Part shown: one piece after another, positions 8,072-16,626 of the stretch
Position numbering within the stretch: position 1 is the stretch's first letter
Layout of the letters: every line of letters begins with the position of its first letter
NCBI RefSeq assembly: GCF_047238185.1
Contig: NZ_JBDFMI010000001.1
Coordinates: 2,294,001-2,358,000 of the forward strand
Source of the DNA: Bacillus_AD sp047238185
Lineage (GTDB): Bacteria > Bacillota > Bacilli > Bacillales > DSM-1321
DNA: 64,000 bases
Direction: 5' to 3'
Translations under genes and position numbers: made by a program
The notes under the pieces: model-generated
Seen by the model: the letters and a program-made list of their open reading frames with translations, nothing else
The model's database searches: none
What the model was told of the DNA's origin: nothing

Positions 8072-8303
8072 ATTCGGAAATCTCTAGATAGATTTTCTTT
8101 TGCTGCGCAGAACCCGCTGCATAAATAACAGTACGAATCGCTTTCGCAACACGCCCTTGTTTTCCGATCACTTTCCCCATATCTTCCTTGTGGACAGATA
8201 AAGTATACGTAATCGAATGCTCGTCTTCCTGCTCTCTTACTGAGATATCTTCCGGATGATCGACAAGTGACGCTACAATTGTTTTGATGAGATCATTCAT
8301 CAT
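8070..8303 (-). CDS. khpA: KH-domain RNA-binding protein KhpA (YlqC)
   Basis: A 77-residue protein made of a single type II KH domain with the expected GKQGRVAKA loop (about residues 47-55). In Gram-positives KhpA pairs with KhpB (Jag) and binds many RNAs, affecting cell elongation and division. Two adjacent ATG codons (8303, 8300) are possible starts. The ribosome site is weak and the gene begins 10 bases after the rpsP stop, so translation is probably coupled to rpsP. Confidence 0.95.
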   Translation of the reverse strand: MMNDLIKTIVASLVDHPEDISVREQEDEHSITYTLSVHKEDMGKVIGKQGRVAKAIRTVIYAAGSAQQKKIYLEISE

Positions 8304-8313
8304 AAACGATAAC

Positions 8314-8586
8314 TTATTTGCCTAATTTTGCATTGTGGAATTTTTCCATAATGCCTTCTTTAGAAAGCAAGTTACGAACTGTATCAGATGGTTTTGCACC
8401 ATTTGAAAGCCATTTTAAAGTAAGTTCTTCATTGATTTTAACTTCAGCTGGTTGAGTTACAGGATTGTATGTTCCAACCACTTCAATGTAGCGACCGTCA
8501 CGTGGAGAACGAGAATCTGCTACTACGATACGATAAAAAGGAGATTTTTTTGCTCCCATACGTTTTAAACGAATTTTAACTGCCAT
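8314..8586 (-). CDS. rpsP: 30S ribosomal protein S16
   Basis: A 90-residue small-subunit protein with the canonical N-terminus MAVKIRLKRMGAKKSPFYRI and WLSNGAKPSDTVRNLL near the end. A frame opens four codons earlier at GTG 8598, but AGAGGTG overlaps that codon and is spaced nine bases from the ATG at 8586, which also gives the family start. It lies between ffh and khpA as in other Bacillaceae. Confidence 0.98.
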   Translation of the reverse strand: MAVKIRLKRMGAKKSPFYRIVVADSRSPRDGRYIEVVGTYNPVTQPAEVKINEELTLKWLSNGAKPSDTVRNLLSKEGIMEKFHNAKLGK

Positions 8587-8627
8587 TTTAAAAAGCACCT
8601 CTTCCGAATAGTTTCACACAAGATAAT

Positions 8628-8657
8628 ATATTATCAAAAGTATTATTAGTTTGTAAA
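8628..8657 (-). promoter_or_regulatory. Possible promoter of rpsP
   Basis: Minus-strand TTTACA (8652-8657) and TAATAT (8628-8633) lie 18 bases apart in the 99-base gap after ffh. The -10 sits inside a 14-base perfect AT-rich palindrome (8622-8635). The boxes are moderate matches and could be chance in AT-rich DNA. Confidence 0.45.
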
Positions 8658-8685
8658 GGTTTTTTTCTTAACAGTGATAAAAACC

Positions 8686-10026
8686 TTACATAAAAGGGAG
8701 TTTGAACCCTTTTTTCTTGCCTTTTTGCATATTGGTCATCTGTTTCATCATTTTTTTCATCTCATCGAATTGCTTCAGCAAACGATTCACTTCTTGTATC
8801 GTCCGCCCGCTTCCTTTGGCAATCCGTTTACGGCGGCTCGCATTGATCAGCTCCGGATTTTCTTTCTCCTTCGCGGTCATTGAGCGAATGATCGCTTCCA
8901 CATGCCCAATTTGCTTCTCATCAATGGATACATTGTTGAGCCCCTTCATTTTGTTCGCCCCAGGCAGCATTTTCAACAGGTCATCAAGAGGACCCATGTT
9001 TCGGACTTGGCCAAGCTGCTCCAGGAAATCGTCAAAAGTAAAGGATTGGTTGCGAATTTTCTTTTCAAGTTCTTTAGCTTTCTCCTCATCGACATTGGCC
9101 TGCGCTTTCTCAATAAGGGAAAGCATATCGCCCATGCCTAAAATGCGGGAAGCCATTCGTTCAGGATGGAACACTTCCAGTGCGTCCAACTTCTCGCCCA
9201 TACCGATGAACTTAATCGGCGTGTTCGTTACAGAACGGATTGATAATGCAGCACCTCCGCGTGTATCTCCATCAAGCTTTGTCAAAACAACGCCTGTAAG
9301 GCCCAGTTGATCATTGAAGCTTTGCGATACATCAACGGCGCTCTGGCCGGTCATACTGTCGACAACCAGGAATATTTCATCCGGTTGAGCGACTTCCTTC
9401 ACATCCTGAAGTTCCTTCATCAAGTCTTCATCAATGTGAAGGCGTCCGGCCGTATCAATCAGAACATAATCATTATGCTGCTCTTTGGCTTGCTCGATGG
9501 CCTGCTTCGCAATTTCTACAGGGCTCACTTGGTCGCCCAATGAAAATACTGGCATATCCAATTGCTTGCCCAGTGTTTCCAGCTGTTTAATGGCAGCAGG
9601 ACGATATATGTCCGCCGCTACAAGTAACGGTGAACGGTTATATTTTTTTCGAAGCAGATTAGCAAGCTTACCTGTAGTGGTCGTTTTACCGGCACCTTGC
9701 AGACCAACCATCAGAATAACTGTCGGAGGGCGCTTGGATACGGCAATCTTGCTTTGTTCCCCACCCATCAAGAGTGTCAGCTCTTCCTTAACGACCTTAA
9801 TGACCTGTTGGCCCGGTGTCAAGCTTTTGAGAACTTCTTGCCCAACTGCGCGTTCACTGACGCGCTTGATAAAATCTCTGACAACCTTAAAGTTAACGTC
9901 AGCCTCCAAAAGAGCGAGCTTCACTTCACGCATCATCTCTTTGACGTCTGATTCATTAACCTTTCCTTTGCCTTTGATTTTTTGCATCGTGCTCTGCAGT
10001 CGGTCGGCTAATCCTTCAAATGCCAT
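8686..10026 (-). CDS. ffh: Signal recognition particle protein Ffh
   Basis: A 446-residue GTPase that binds the SRP RNA and signal sequences as they emerge from the ribosome. The N domain covers residues 1-90. The G domain holds the P-loop GLQGAGKTTTTGKLA (about 104-118), DTAGRLHID (near 190) and TKLDGDTRGGAAL (near 245). The methionine-rich M domain (about 300-446) ends MKKMMKQMTNMQKGKKKG. The ATG at 10026 follows TAGGAGG, which includes the ylxM stop codon. Its regulator-like partner gene ylxM lies directly upstream. Confidence 0.98.
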   Translation of the reverse strand: MAFEGLADRLQSTMQKIKGKGKVNESDVKEMMREVKLALLEADVNFKVVRDFIKRVSERAVGQEVLKSLTPGQQVIKVVKEELTLLMGGEQSKIAVSKRPPTVILMVGLQGAGKTTTTGKLANLLRKKYNRSPLLVAADIYRPAAIKQLETLGKQLDMPVFSLGDQVSPVEIAKQAIEQAKEQHNDYVLIDTAGRLHIDEDLMKELQDVKEVAQPDEIFLVVDSMTGQSAVDVSQSFNDQLGLTGVVLTKLDGDTRGGAALSIRSVTNTPIKFIGMGEKLDALEVFHPERMASRILGMGDMLSLIEKAQANVDEEKAKELEKKIRNQSFTFDDFLEQLGQVRNMGPLDDLLKMLPGANKMKGLNNVSIDEKQIGHVEAIIRSMTAKEKENPELINASRRKRIAKGSGRTIQEVNRLLKQFDEMKKMMKQMTNMQKGKKKGFKLPFM

Positions 10027-10038
10027 ACATGCCGCCTC

Positions 10039-10377
10039 CTAATCCAATTTCTCAAGTTCGGTAATCAAATCAAGCGATTTCGTATGATCAGACGAAGCAA
10101 CTGCTTCTTTTAACTGTTGATTAAGAGTACTTCGCTTTTGAAATTTCTCAAATAATAAAAGCTTTGCTTCATAATCCTCAAGCATCGCTTCCGTTCTTTT
10201 AATGTTATCATAGACTGCTTGCCTACTGACATTATATTCTTCGGCAATTTCACCTAAGGAGAAATCATCAAGATAATAAAGCGCCATGTAGCTTTGCTGC
10301 TTTTCCGTCAACAACGATTGATAAAAATCATAGAGATAATTCATTCTCGTCGTCTTTTCAAGCATGTGCTGCTGCAT
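10039..10377 (-). CDS. ylxM: YlxM/p13-like helix-turn-helix protein
   Basis: A 112-residue helical protein with a sigma-factor-region-4-like helix-turn-helix (about 25-60, LDDFSLGEIAEEYNVSRQAV). It is almost always encoded next to ffh, and in streptococci it is reported to act with the SRP, so the helix-turn-helix may bind SRP components rather than DNA. The ATG is preceded by AAGGAGGG. It is the first gene after a strong promoter at 10421-10449. Confidence 0.93.
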   Translation of the reverse strand: MQQHMLEKTTRMNYLYDFYQSLLTEKQQSYMALYYLDDFSLGEIAEEYNVSRQAVYDNIKRTEAMLEDYEAKLLLFEKFQKRSTLNQQLKEAVASSDHTKSLDLITELEKLD

Positions 10378-10420
10378 ACGTCGCCCTCCTTATGTTAAGT
10401 AAAAATCCTTTACGTCTTAC

Positions 10421-10449
10421 AGTGTACAAAATTACAAACAACTTGTCAA
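10421..10449 (-). promoter_or_regulatory. SigA-type promoter of ylxM-ffh-rpsP
   Basis: Minus-strand TTGACA (10444-10449), a 17-base spacer and TACACT (10421-10426). This near-consensus promoter lies in the 260-base gap after ftsY and would give a leader of about 35 bases before ylxM. Confidence 0.78.
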
Positions 10450-10469
10450 GGCAATTTCTTTACAAGAAG

Positions 10470-10574
10470 AAAAGCGGAATGCGCCTGCTTACCCCGGAAA
10501 GCTTTAGGCAAGGCACTATCAAAGGCTGTCCTTTGCCTTTGACAGTGGATTGACTGAAGGCCTCGAGCGCAGGC
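10470..10574. repeat. Degenerate structured intergenic element
   Basis: This stretch between ftsY and the ylxM promoter has a 13-base stem with one mismatch (CACTATCAAAGGC at 10514-10526 against GCCTTTGACAGTG at 10535-10547) inside a larger inverted pair (GCCTGC at 10483-10488, GCAGGC at 10569-10574). It begins AAAAGCGGAATGCGCC. It looks like a decayed copy of the short GC-richer palindromic repeats scattered between genes in many Bacillaceae; that resemblance is from memory. CGGAATGCGCC recurs in inverse orientation at 16209-16219. Confidence 0.4.
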
Positions 10575-10593
10575 AGATACGGTCCCAACTGCA

Positions 10594-10630
10594 TAAAAAG
10601 CTGTTCTACACCAACCGGAGAGAACAGCTT
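10594..10630 (-). terminator. Intrinsic terminator of ftsY
   Basis: A ten-base perfect stem AAGCTGTTCT/AGAACAGCTT (10598-10607 and 10621-10630) encloses a 13-base loop and is followed on the minus strand by TTTAT. It lies eight bases past the ftsY stop and ends the rnc-smc-ftsY message before the ylxM promoter. Confidence 0.8.
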
Positions 10631-10637
10631 CATTTTA

Positions 10638-11624
10638 TTATTCTTCGGCTTTTTCCACTAAATCCGCAAAGAGGCCGTACACATATTTTTCAGCATCAAA
10701 TTCCTGCAAGTCGTCCATTTTTTCACCAAGGCCGACAAATTTCACTGGAATGCCCAATTCGTTTTTGATCGCCAAAACGATTCCACCTTTTGCAGTTCCA
10801 TCAAGTTTTGTCAATACAATACCAGTCACATTGGTTGCTTCCTTAAACATTTTCGCCTGCACCAATGCATTTTGCCCAGTAGTGGCATCCAGCACAAGAA
10901 TAACCTCATGTGGAGCGCCCGGCACTTCACGTTCGATGACTTTTTTCACTTTTTCAAGCTCTTTCATCAAATTGACTTTATTTTGAAGGCGGCCGGCAGT
11001 ATCGCAAAGCAACACATCGACATTGCGGGACTTTGCCGCTTGGACGGCGTCAAACATGACAGCGGCTGGATCTGAGCCTTCAGCTTGCTTTACGACCGTA
11101 ACGCCTGTTCGTTCACCCCATACTTCCAGCTGGTCAATCGCCCCGGCACGGAATGTGTCTCCTGCAGCAAGCATGACATTTTTGCCTGCTGTTTTATATT
11201 TATGGGCCAACTTTCCGATTGTTGTCGTTTTTCCAACTCCATTAACGCCAACGAAAAGGATAACCGTCAATTCATGATCCAAATGGATAGAAGGATCGCT
11301 TTCTTCATTATTCCGGTAGATGTCAACCAGCTTTTCCGAAATAACAGACTGAACTTCCTGCGGATCCTGTATATTTCTCAATTTAACTTCCTTTTTCAAT
11401 TGCTCGATCAATTCCATCACAGTATTGAAACCGACATCTGCAGTAATAAGAATTTCTTCCAGTTCTTCGAAAAAGTCTTCATCTACTTTTCGGTAGCGGG
11501 CAACAAGACCGTTCACCTTTTCTGCAAATGAATTTCTCGTTTTAGATAAACCATCTTTAAATTTTTCACTTGTTTGGTCAGTCGCTGACGTAAACTTATC
11601 TTTCAACTTCTTAAAAAAACTCAT
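10638..11624 (-). CDS. ftsY: Signal recognition particle receptor FtsY
   Basis: A 328-residue SRP GTPase that docks Ffh-ribosome complexes at the membrane. The N domain with a short basic and amphipathic N-terminus (MSFFKKLKDKF) precedes the G domain, with P-loop GVNGVGKTTTIGKLA (about 130-144), LLCDTAGRLQNK (near 212) and TKLDGTAKGG (near 275). It lacks the long acidic A domain of E. coli FtsY, as is usual for Gram-positives. The smc stop codon lies inside its AGGAAGTG ribosome site. Confidence 0.98.
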   Translation of the reverse strand: MSFFKKLKDKFTSATDQTSEKFKDGLSKTRNSFAEKVNGLVARYRKVDEDFFEELEEILITADVGFNTVMELIEQLKKEVKLRNIQDPQEVQSVISEKLVDIYRNNEESDPSIHLDHELTVILFVGVNGVGKTTTIGKLAHKYKTAGKNVMLAAGDTFRAGAIDQLEVWGERTGVTVVKQAEGSDPAAVMFDAVQAAKSRNVDVLLCDTAGRLQNKVNLMKELEKVKKVIEREVPGAPHEVILVLDATTGQNALVQAKMFKEATNVTGIVLTKLDGTAKGGIVLAIKNELGIPVKFVGLGEKMDDLQEFDAEKYVYGLFADLVEKAEE

Positions 11625-11635
11625 CGTTTCACTTC

Positions 11636-14600
11636 CTATTTCATTTGTTCTTCTAATTCCGGATCATCCATCCGGACGGAAACCAATTTGGAGACTCCGG
11701 ATTCCTGCATTGTGATTCCATATAGGACATCTGCAGATTCCATCGTCCCTTTTCGATGGGTAATCACGATAAATTGCGTTTGTTCGCTGAATTTTCTCAG
11801 GAACTGGCTGAAGCGGTGTACATTTGCTTCATCCAACGCAGCTTCCACTTCGTCCAATATACAGAAAGGCACAGGGCGAACAAGTAGGATGGAGAACAGA
11901 AGGGCAATGGCTGTCAATGCCCGCTCTCCGCCTGAGAGCAATCCTAAATTCTGCAGTTTTTTCCCTGGCGGCTGTGCAATGATCTCAACACCTGTATTCA
12001 GCAAGTCATCAGGGTCAGTCAATTTCAATTCAGCTTTTCCGCCCCCGAATAACTGTTGGAAAACATGGCCGAACTCTGCCCTGATCCCTTCAAATGTTTC
12101 CTGGAATCTCCGCTTCATCTCCACATCCATTTCATCTATTACCTGGAACAATGTATTTTTTGCTTCCATCAAATCTTCTCTCTGCTCGGTTAAGAAATGG
12201 TACCGTTCGTAAACCCGTTCATATTCATCGATCGCACCAATATTAATTGTGCCGAGTTCATCGATCGCCATACGGATCAGTTTTACTTTTTTCTTTGTCT
12301 CCTCTGGCGGCGAAGTCAATAGATACGTTTCTTTAGCAGCTTCGAACGTCAGCATATATTCCTCTTGAAGATGATGAAGGCGATTGTCAAGCTCCACGTC
12401 CAATCGATTGATTTTCACTTCTTCATCCTTCATCGCTTCCGCAAATCCTTTATGCATCCGCTTTAACTCCTGCAACTGAAGCTCTTCATCATCGAGCACC
12501 AGAGTGAGTTTTTGCCTTTCATCCCTGCGTGCAGAAATAAGACGGACAGTTTCTTCTTTATCTATTAACTTTTGCTTAGCATCCTCTTCAAGTTTCTCTT
12601 CTCCTGAGGAATTGGATTTCATATTATCAGATAAAAGTTCCAGATCTTCCTGTGCTTCTTTCTGTTTTTTTGTCCATTGTGCTAAATCCTTTTGGACGCG
12701 GTTATGTTTTTCTTGTATGCTCCGCAATATTTCATTCTTTGATGCGAATGAAACCTTTAATTCATGCATTTCATTTGTAAGCTCTTCCTTAGAACTTTGC
12801 TGAGTTTGCTTTTTGTCTGTAAGCTGGTCAATGGCCTCTTTTTGCCGGATTGACTGCTCGTCACACTTCTGAAGGAATGACTCCAATTCATTTAGTCTGG
12901 TTTTCTTGGATAGTGTATCTCTGTCAAGATCATCCTTCTCGATATCATACAGTGAAAGTCTGTCATTCATATTTCGTTCTTCGAACTCTACTTCCCGTAA
13001 ATCGCTTTTTATGCTTTGTTCCTGCATACGCAGATCTTCCTGGACACCTCGAAGGTGTTCTTGCTGCTTTGTTGCTTCAGAGATGGATTCCTTTAACTGT
13101 TTCACCTCTTTTTCAAGGGCGTGCGTTTTTTCTTCCATCTGCGGAAGTTTTGAATGGAGATCGTCCAATTCGGCTTTTCTTGAAAGCAATGAATAGTTCT
13201 TTCCTTTAGAGCCTCCCCCGGTCATACTTCCACCAGGGTTGACCACATCTCCATCCAAAGTAACAAGCCGGTATCGGTATTGAAGCATTTTGGCCAGTTC
13301 ATTGGCGCCTTTTAAGTCGTTAGTAATAATAACTGTTCCCAATAAATTAGAGATGACTGATGCATACTTCGGATGATGGTCAAGTAGTTGGGAAGCCACT
13401 CCGACATAAGAGGGATGCCCAGAAATGACTTGCAATTGATTTTGGGCAATATGCCTTTCCTTCATAACCGACAGCGGCAGGAATGTCGCCCTGCCAAATG
13501 CATTATTTTTCAGGAACTGGATTGCGCGGCGGGCATGTTCCTCGGCCGCAACGACAATATGCTGGGTAGCCGACCCCAAAGCGGTTTCAATGGCTGTATT
13601 GTATTGTTTAGGGACCGTTATCAATTCGGCTACTGCCCCTTCAATGCCGTCTAGTTGTTTAGACTTCAGCACTTCTTTTACACCTTGGAAAAACCCGGCG
13701 TATTCATCCTCCATTCCTTGGAGAATATCGATTCTGGATTGGCATTGCTGGACATATTGATAGGCTTTATATAAAGTCTTTTCCTGTGATTCATACTTGG
13801 ACTGCCATTTTTCCAATTGATTTTTGCCTTTGAAAAAAAGCTCGGCTTGAGCATCCATTTTTTTCTTCAATGAATCAAGCAGTCCGGTCAGTTCTGCCCG
13901 TCTCTCACTGATTGCAGCCCTCTTAGCGACAAATCCCTCATTCTCTTTATCAAGGCGGCTATTGCGGGCATGCGTTTGCTGTAGCTGCTGTTCAATCATT
14001 CTTTTCTCATTTTTGGCCGCCGCCTGTTGATTCAGCAACTCGATATAGTCACTTTTCAACGCTTCGATCTCTTCTTCAAGACCTCCATTGAACTGAAGAA
14101 GGGTGGCTTCTTTTTCAGAAAGGCGTTTCTTTAAATCCGTGACCTCCTGCATAGAAGCTTCAAGCAGCTTCTGATGGGTCTCCTTTTCTATCGCCAAACT
14201 GGCTAGATGCCCTTTCGCTTCTTCAATTGTGTCATGAAGCTGCTGCCTGCTTTGAGTGGCATTTTTTTTGCGCTCAATCAGGACATTCTTCTTCCCTTCC
14301 AGCTTTTCAAGCTCTTCAGTCGTATGAAGCAGCACTTCTTGAAGATCGTTGATTGATTCATCCAATGCTGTAATCGTATCGCGGAGTTTAACGATGCCGC
14401 TTTCTTTTTTCAGCAGTTCAGTGTTCAATTCACTTTCTTTATGCTGATGGGTTTGATGCTGCTCTGAAAGAGTTTTCCAGTTTTGGTGGAGTGTCTCTAT
14501 TTCATAAACAGTGAGGGCTACTTCATATTCACGGAGCTCTTCTTTCTTCTCCAGATAATCCTTTGCCATGGACGCCTGTATTTTTAGAGGCTCTACCTGT

Positions 14601-15199
14601 CCCTCTAATTCATACAGGATGTCCTGGACACGGTTCAGATTATCCTGGGTTTCATTCAATTTCACTTCCGCTTTTTTCTTGCGTGTTTTATATTTAAGGA
14701 CTCCGGCAGCCTCTTCAAAGATGACCCGCCGTTCCTCGGCTTTACTGCTAAGGATTTCTTCAACTTTCCCTTGGGATATGATCGAGAAAGCTTCCCTTCC
14801 AAGCCCTGAATCCATGAATAAATCAATAATGTCTTTTAGTCGGCAATTTTGTTTATTGATAAAAAACTCGCTGTCTCCAGAACGGAATACTCTTCTCGTT
14901 ACACTGACTTCATGAAAATCTATCGGAAGAAAATGGTCTTCGTTTGCGAGGGTAAGCGTTACTTCAGCAAAGTTCAGTGATTTTCTGGAATCGCTGCCTG
15001 CAAAGATGATGTCTTCCATTTTGGAGCCGCGGAGCGACTTCGCGGATTGCTCGCCCAGCACCCAGCGTATGGCATCTGTGACATTGCTTTTTCCGCTTCC
15101 GTTCGGGCCGACTACTGCTGTCACACCCTTCACAAAGTCGATGGATATCCTCTCTGCGAATGATTTAAATCCTATAACGTCTAATCGTTTGAGGAACAA
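11636..15199 (-). CDS. smc: Chromosome partition protein Smc
   Basis: A 1187-residue condensin ATPase that folds into a long arm and organises replicated chromosomes with ScpA and ScpB. The N-terminal head contains the Walker A motif GPNGSGKSN (about 32-40). Two long coiled coils flank the hinge (about 510-680, with RATFLPLSVM and VVNPGGSMTGGG). The C-terminal head has the signature LSGGERALTAIALL (near 1090) and Walker B FCILDEVEAALDEANV. The start codon is TTG at 15199, preceded by AAAGGGG, and gives MFLKRLDVIGFKSF as in B. subtilis. It lies between rnc and ftsY as expected. Confidence 0.98.
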   Translation of the reverse strand: MFLKRLDVIGFKSFAERISIDFVKGVTAVVGPNGSGKSNVTDAIRWVLGEQSAKSLRGSKMEDIIFAGSDSRKSLNFAEVTLTLANEDHFLPIDFHEVSVTRRVFRSGDSEFFINKQNCRLKDIIDLFMDSGLGREAFSIISQGKVEEILSSKAEERRVIFEEAAGVLKYKTRKKKAEVKLNETQDNLNRVQDILYELEGQVEPLKIQASMAKDYLEKKEELREYEVALTVYEIETLHQNWKTLSEQHQTHQHKESELNTELLKKESGIVKLRDTITALDESINDLQEVLLHTTEELEKLEGKKNVLIERKKNATQSRQQLHDTIEEAKGHLASLAIEKETHQKLLEASMQEVTDLKKRLSEKEATLLQFNGGLEEEIEALKSDYIELLNQQAAAKNEKRMIEQQLQQTHARNSRLDKENEGFVAKRAAISERRAELTGLLDSLKKKMDAQAELFFKGKNQLEKWQSKYESQEKTLYKAYQYVQQCQSRIDILQGMEDEYAGFFQGVKEVLKSKQLDGIEGAVAELITVPKQYNTAIETALGSATQHIVVAAEEHARRAIQFLKNNAFGRATFLPLSVMKERHIAQNQLQVISGHPSYVGVASQLLDHHPKYASVISNLLGTVIITNDLKGANELAKMLQYRYRLVTLDGDVVNPGGSMTGGGSKGKNYSLLSRKAELDDLHSKLPQMEEKTHALEKEVKQLKESISEATKQQEHLRGVQEDLRMQEQSIKSDLREVEFEERNMNDRLSLYDIEKDDLDRDTLSKKTRLNELESFLQKCDEQSIRQKEAIDQLTDKKQTQQSSKEELTNEMHELKVSFASKNEILRSIQEKHNRVQKDLAQWTKKQKEAQEDLELLSDNMKSNSSGEEKLEEDAKQKLIDKEETVRLISARRDERQKLTLVLDDEELQLQELKRMHKGFAEAMKDEEVKINRLDVELDNRLHHLQEEYMLTFEAAKETYLLTSPPEETKKKVKLIRMAIDELGTINIGAIDEYERVYERYHFLTEQREDLMEAKNTLFQVIDEMDVEMKRRFQETFEGIRAEFGHVFQQLFGGGKAELKLTDPDDLLNTGVEIIAQPPGKKLQNLGLLSGGERALTAIALLFSILLVRPVPFCILDEVEAALDEANVHRFSQFLRKFSEQTQFIVITHRKGTMESADVLYGITMQESGVSKLVSVRMDDPELEEQMK

Positions 15200-15239
15200 G
15201 TATTATTTCCCCTTTCAACTTCTTTATGTTAATTTCTTT

Positions 15240-15968
15240 TTATGATTTTTTTAATGTATAAAGTGCTTCCTGCGCAGCTTTTTGCTCAGCTTCTTTTTTG
15301 GATCGGCCTACGCCTGTCCCCAAAATATCACCGTTCAGCGATACGTTAGAAACAAATTCTTTATTGTGTGCAGGGCCTTTTTCCATATGGATCTTGTATT
15401 CAATCATTCCTACGGCATCCCGCTGCACTAACTCTTGCAATTGGCTTTTATAATCCATCACATGAGAAAAAGCACCTTCATCTATTTTAGGGAATACAGT
15501 TTGCTTAAGAAATTCCGAAGCCACTTCCATTCCTTGGTCCAAGTATAAAGCTCCGACAAAGGCTTCGAATACATCCGCCAACAAAGCCGGACGCTCTCTT
15601 CCGCCCGTCAACTCTTCTCCTTTTCCAAGAAGGACATATTGACCGAAAGAAAGGGCATGCGCAAAAGTCACCAATGAGGGTTCGCATACAATTGCAGCAC
15701 GCAGCTTAGTCAGCTCCCCTTCGCTCATTAGCGGATATTTCTTATACAAGTACTGGGATACTGTCAGTTCCAATACTGCATCCCCTAAAAATTCAAGCCG
15801 TTCGTTATCTTCATAAGGCTTGCGACGATGCTCATTCACATAAGATGAATGGGTGAAAGCTTGTTTTAAAATTCGCTCACTCGTGAAGTGAAAGCCTATT
15901 TCTTCTTGCAACTGTTGAAATTTATTATAATGACCTACTGATTTTTTCTCTTTTCCACTCTTTCGCAT
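15240..15968 (-). CDS. rnc: Ribonuclease III
   Basis: A 242-residue double-strand-specific endonuclease for rRNA and mRNA processing. The catalytic domain carries the signature NERLEFLGDAVLEL (about 55-68). A second acidic pair lies in LLADVFEAFVGALYLDQG (about 125-142). A C-terminal double-stranded-RNA-binding domain ends KKEAEQKAAQEAL. The frame can be extended 20 codons to 16028, but CGGAGGA stands five bases before the ATG at 15968, and homologs lack the extra residues. smc follows after a 40-base gap. Confidence 0.97.
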   Translation of the reverse strand: MRKSGKEKKSVGHYNKFQQLQEEIGFHFTSERILKQAFTHSSYVNEHRRKPYEDNERLEFLGDAVLELTVSQYLYKKYPLMSEGELTKLRAAIVCEPSLVTFAHALSFGQYVLLGKGEELTGGRERPALLADVFEAFVGALYLDQGMEVASEFLKQTVFPKIDEGAFSHVMDYKSQLQELVQRDAVGMIEYKIHMEKGPAHNKEFVSNVSLNGDILGTGVGRSKKEAEQKAAQEALYTLKKS

Positions 15969-16289
15969 AACATCCTCCGAAACCACAAATATAACAACAG
16001 TCCACTGTCCGATGTCTAGCCGGATCATGCCGTTGCTATCTTTGTTACATCCATTTAGTATGGTTCTTTATCAGCCCTTTAGGCCAATAAAGCAAATATA
16101 GTATAGACAATCCAATCGTCCATCCCTTCTAATTTTACATGAGAGGTTGACGATAAGAAAGCTAAAGTAACAAAAAACAGAAAAAAGCCCGCTCTGGCAA
16201 TGAAAGGGGGCGCATTCCGTCAATTTGACAGGGAAACGCCGCCATTCATCCAGCCTTGAGCAGGCTTCATCAATAATCTGATATTAGAA
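15969..16289. other. 321-base gap between acpP and rnc
   Basis: No coding potential is evident. The acpP-proximal third (16181-16267) folds into a large terminator-like structure, listed separately. The rnc-proximal part holds a TATACT/TATATT-type AT-rich stretch on the minus strand around 16095-16106 that could be a -10 region for rnc, but no -35 box stands at a proper distance. I see no other feature. Confidence 0.5.
16181..16267 (-). terminator. Large nested terminator-like hairpin after acpP
   Basis: On the minus strand AAGCCTGCTC (16258-16267) pairs with GAGCGGGCTT (16185-16194), with one wobble pair, and the stem is followed by a T run. Inside lie GGCG/CGCC, TTCC/GGAA and a central GTCA/TGAC palindrome, so most of the 83 bases can fold. 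It is the likely end of the fapR-acpP transcripts, unusually large for an intrinsic terminator. Confidence 0.65.
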
Positions 16290-16523
16290 TTACATATTAC
16301 TCTTTATGTAATTAACGGCGTCTCCAACCGTTGCGATTTTTTCTGCGTCTTCGTCGGAGATTTCCATACCGAATTCATCTTCAAGCTCCATTACAAGCTC
16401 AACTACATCAAGAGAATCAGCACCAAGATCTTCTTTGAAAGAAGCTTCTAGTTTCACTTCTGACTCCTCGACCTCCAAACGGTCAACGACGATTTTTGTG
16501 ATACGCTCAAACACATCTGCCAC
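16290..16523 (-). CDS. acpP: Acyl carrier protein
   Basis: A 77-residue acidic carrier whose serine in the DSLDVVELVMELED motif (Ser about 37) receives the phosphopantetheine arm that holds growing fatty acids. The sequence is almost identical to B. subtilis AcpA along its length. The start is GTG at 16523 with GGGAGGTG upstream. It has a -10 box of its own at 16546-16551, so it can be expressed beyond the level of the fapR-fabG message, in keeping with its high demand. Confidence 0.98.
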   Translation of the reverse strand: MADVFERITKIVVDRLEVEESEVKLEASFKEDLGADSLDVVELVMELEDEFGMEISDEDAEKIATVGDAVNYIKSNM

Positions 16524-16545
16524 TCAAATCACCTCCCTTCAAGTC

Positions 16546-16551
16546 ATTATA
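16546..16551 (-). promoter_or_regulatory. -10 box of a probable acpP promoter
   Basis: A perfect minus-strand TATAAT lies 23 bases upstream of the acpP start. The best -35 at 17 bases is only TTTATT, so strength is uncertain. Confidence 0.45.
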
Positions 16552-16598
16552 GTGTATTTCGACGTTTTAATAAATACGTTTTTCTTACATTAACATAA

Positions 16599-16622
16599 TT
16601 TACTGTTCCATGGAACAGTAAA
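16599..16622. repeat. 24-bp perfect palindrome between fabG and acpP
   Basis: Half-arm TTTACTGTTCCA with its exact reverse complement, no interruption, beginning four bases after the fabG stop. As RNA it gives a ten-base stem with a CATG loop, but no T run follows on either strand, so it is not a standard terminator. It could be an mRNA-stabilising or processing stem, a weak terminator, or a protein-binding site. Confidence 0.85.
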
Positions 16623-16626
16623 GAGA

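Noticed and set aside
8702..10042. Long plus-strand frames opposite ffh (202 and 185 residues)
   Set aside because: Antisense to a conserved gene with codon patterns mirrored from it; no family resemblance or ribosome site.
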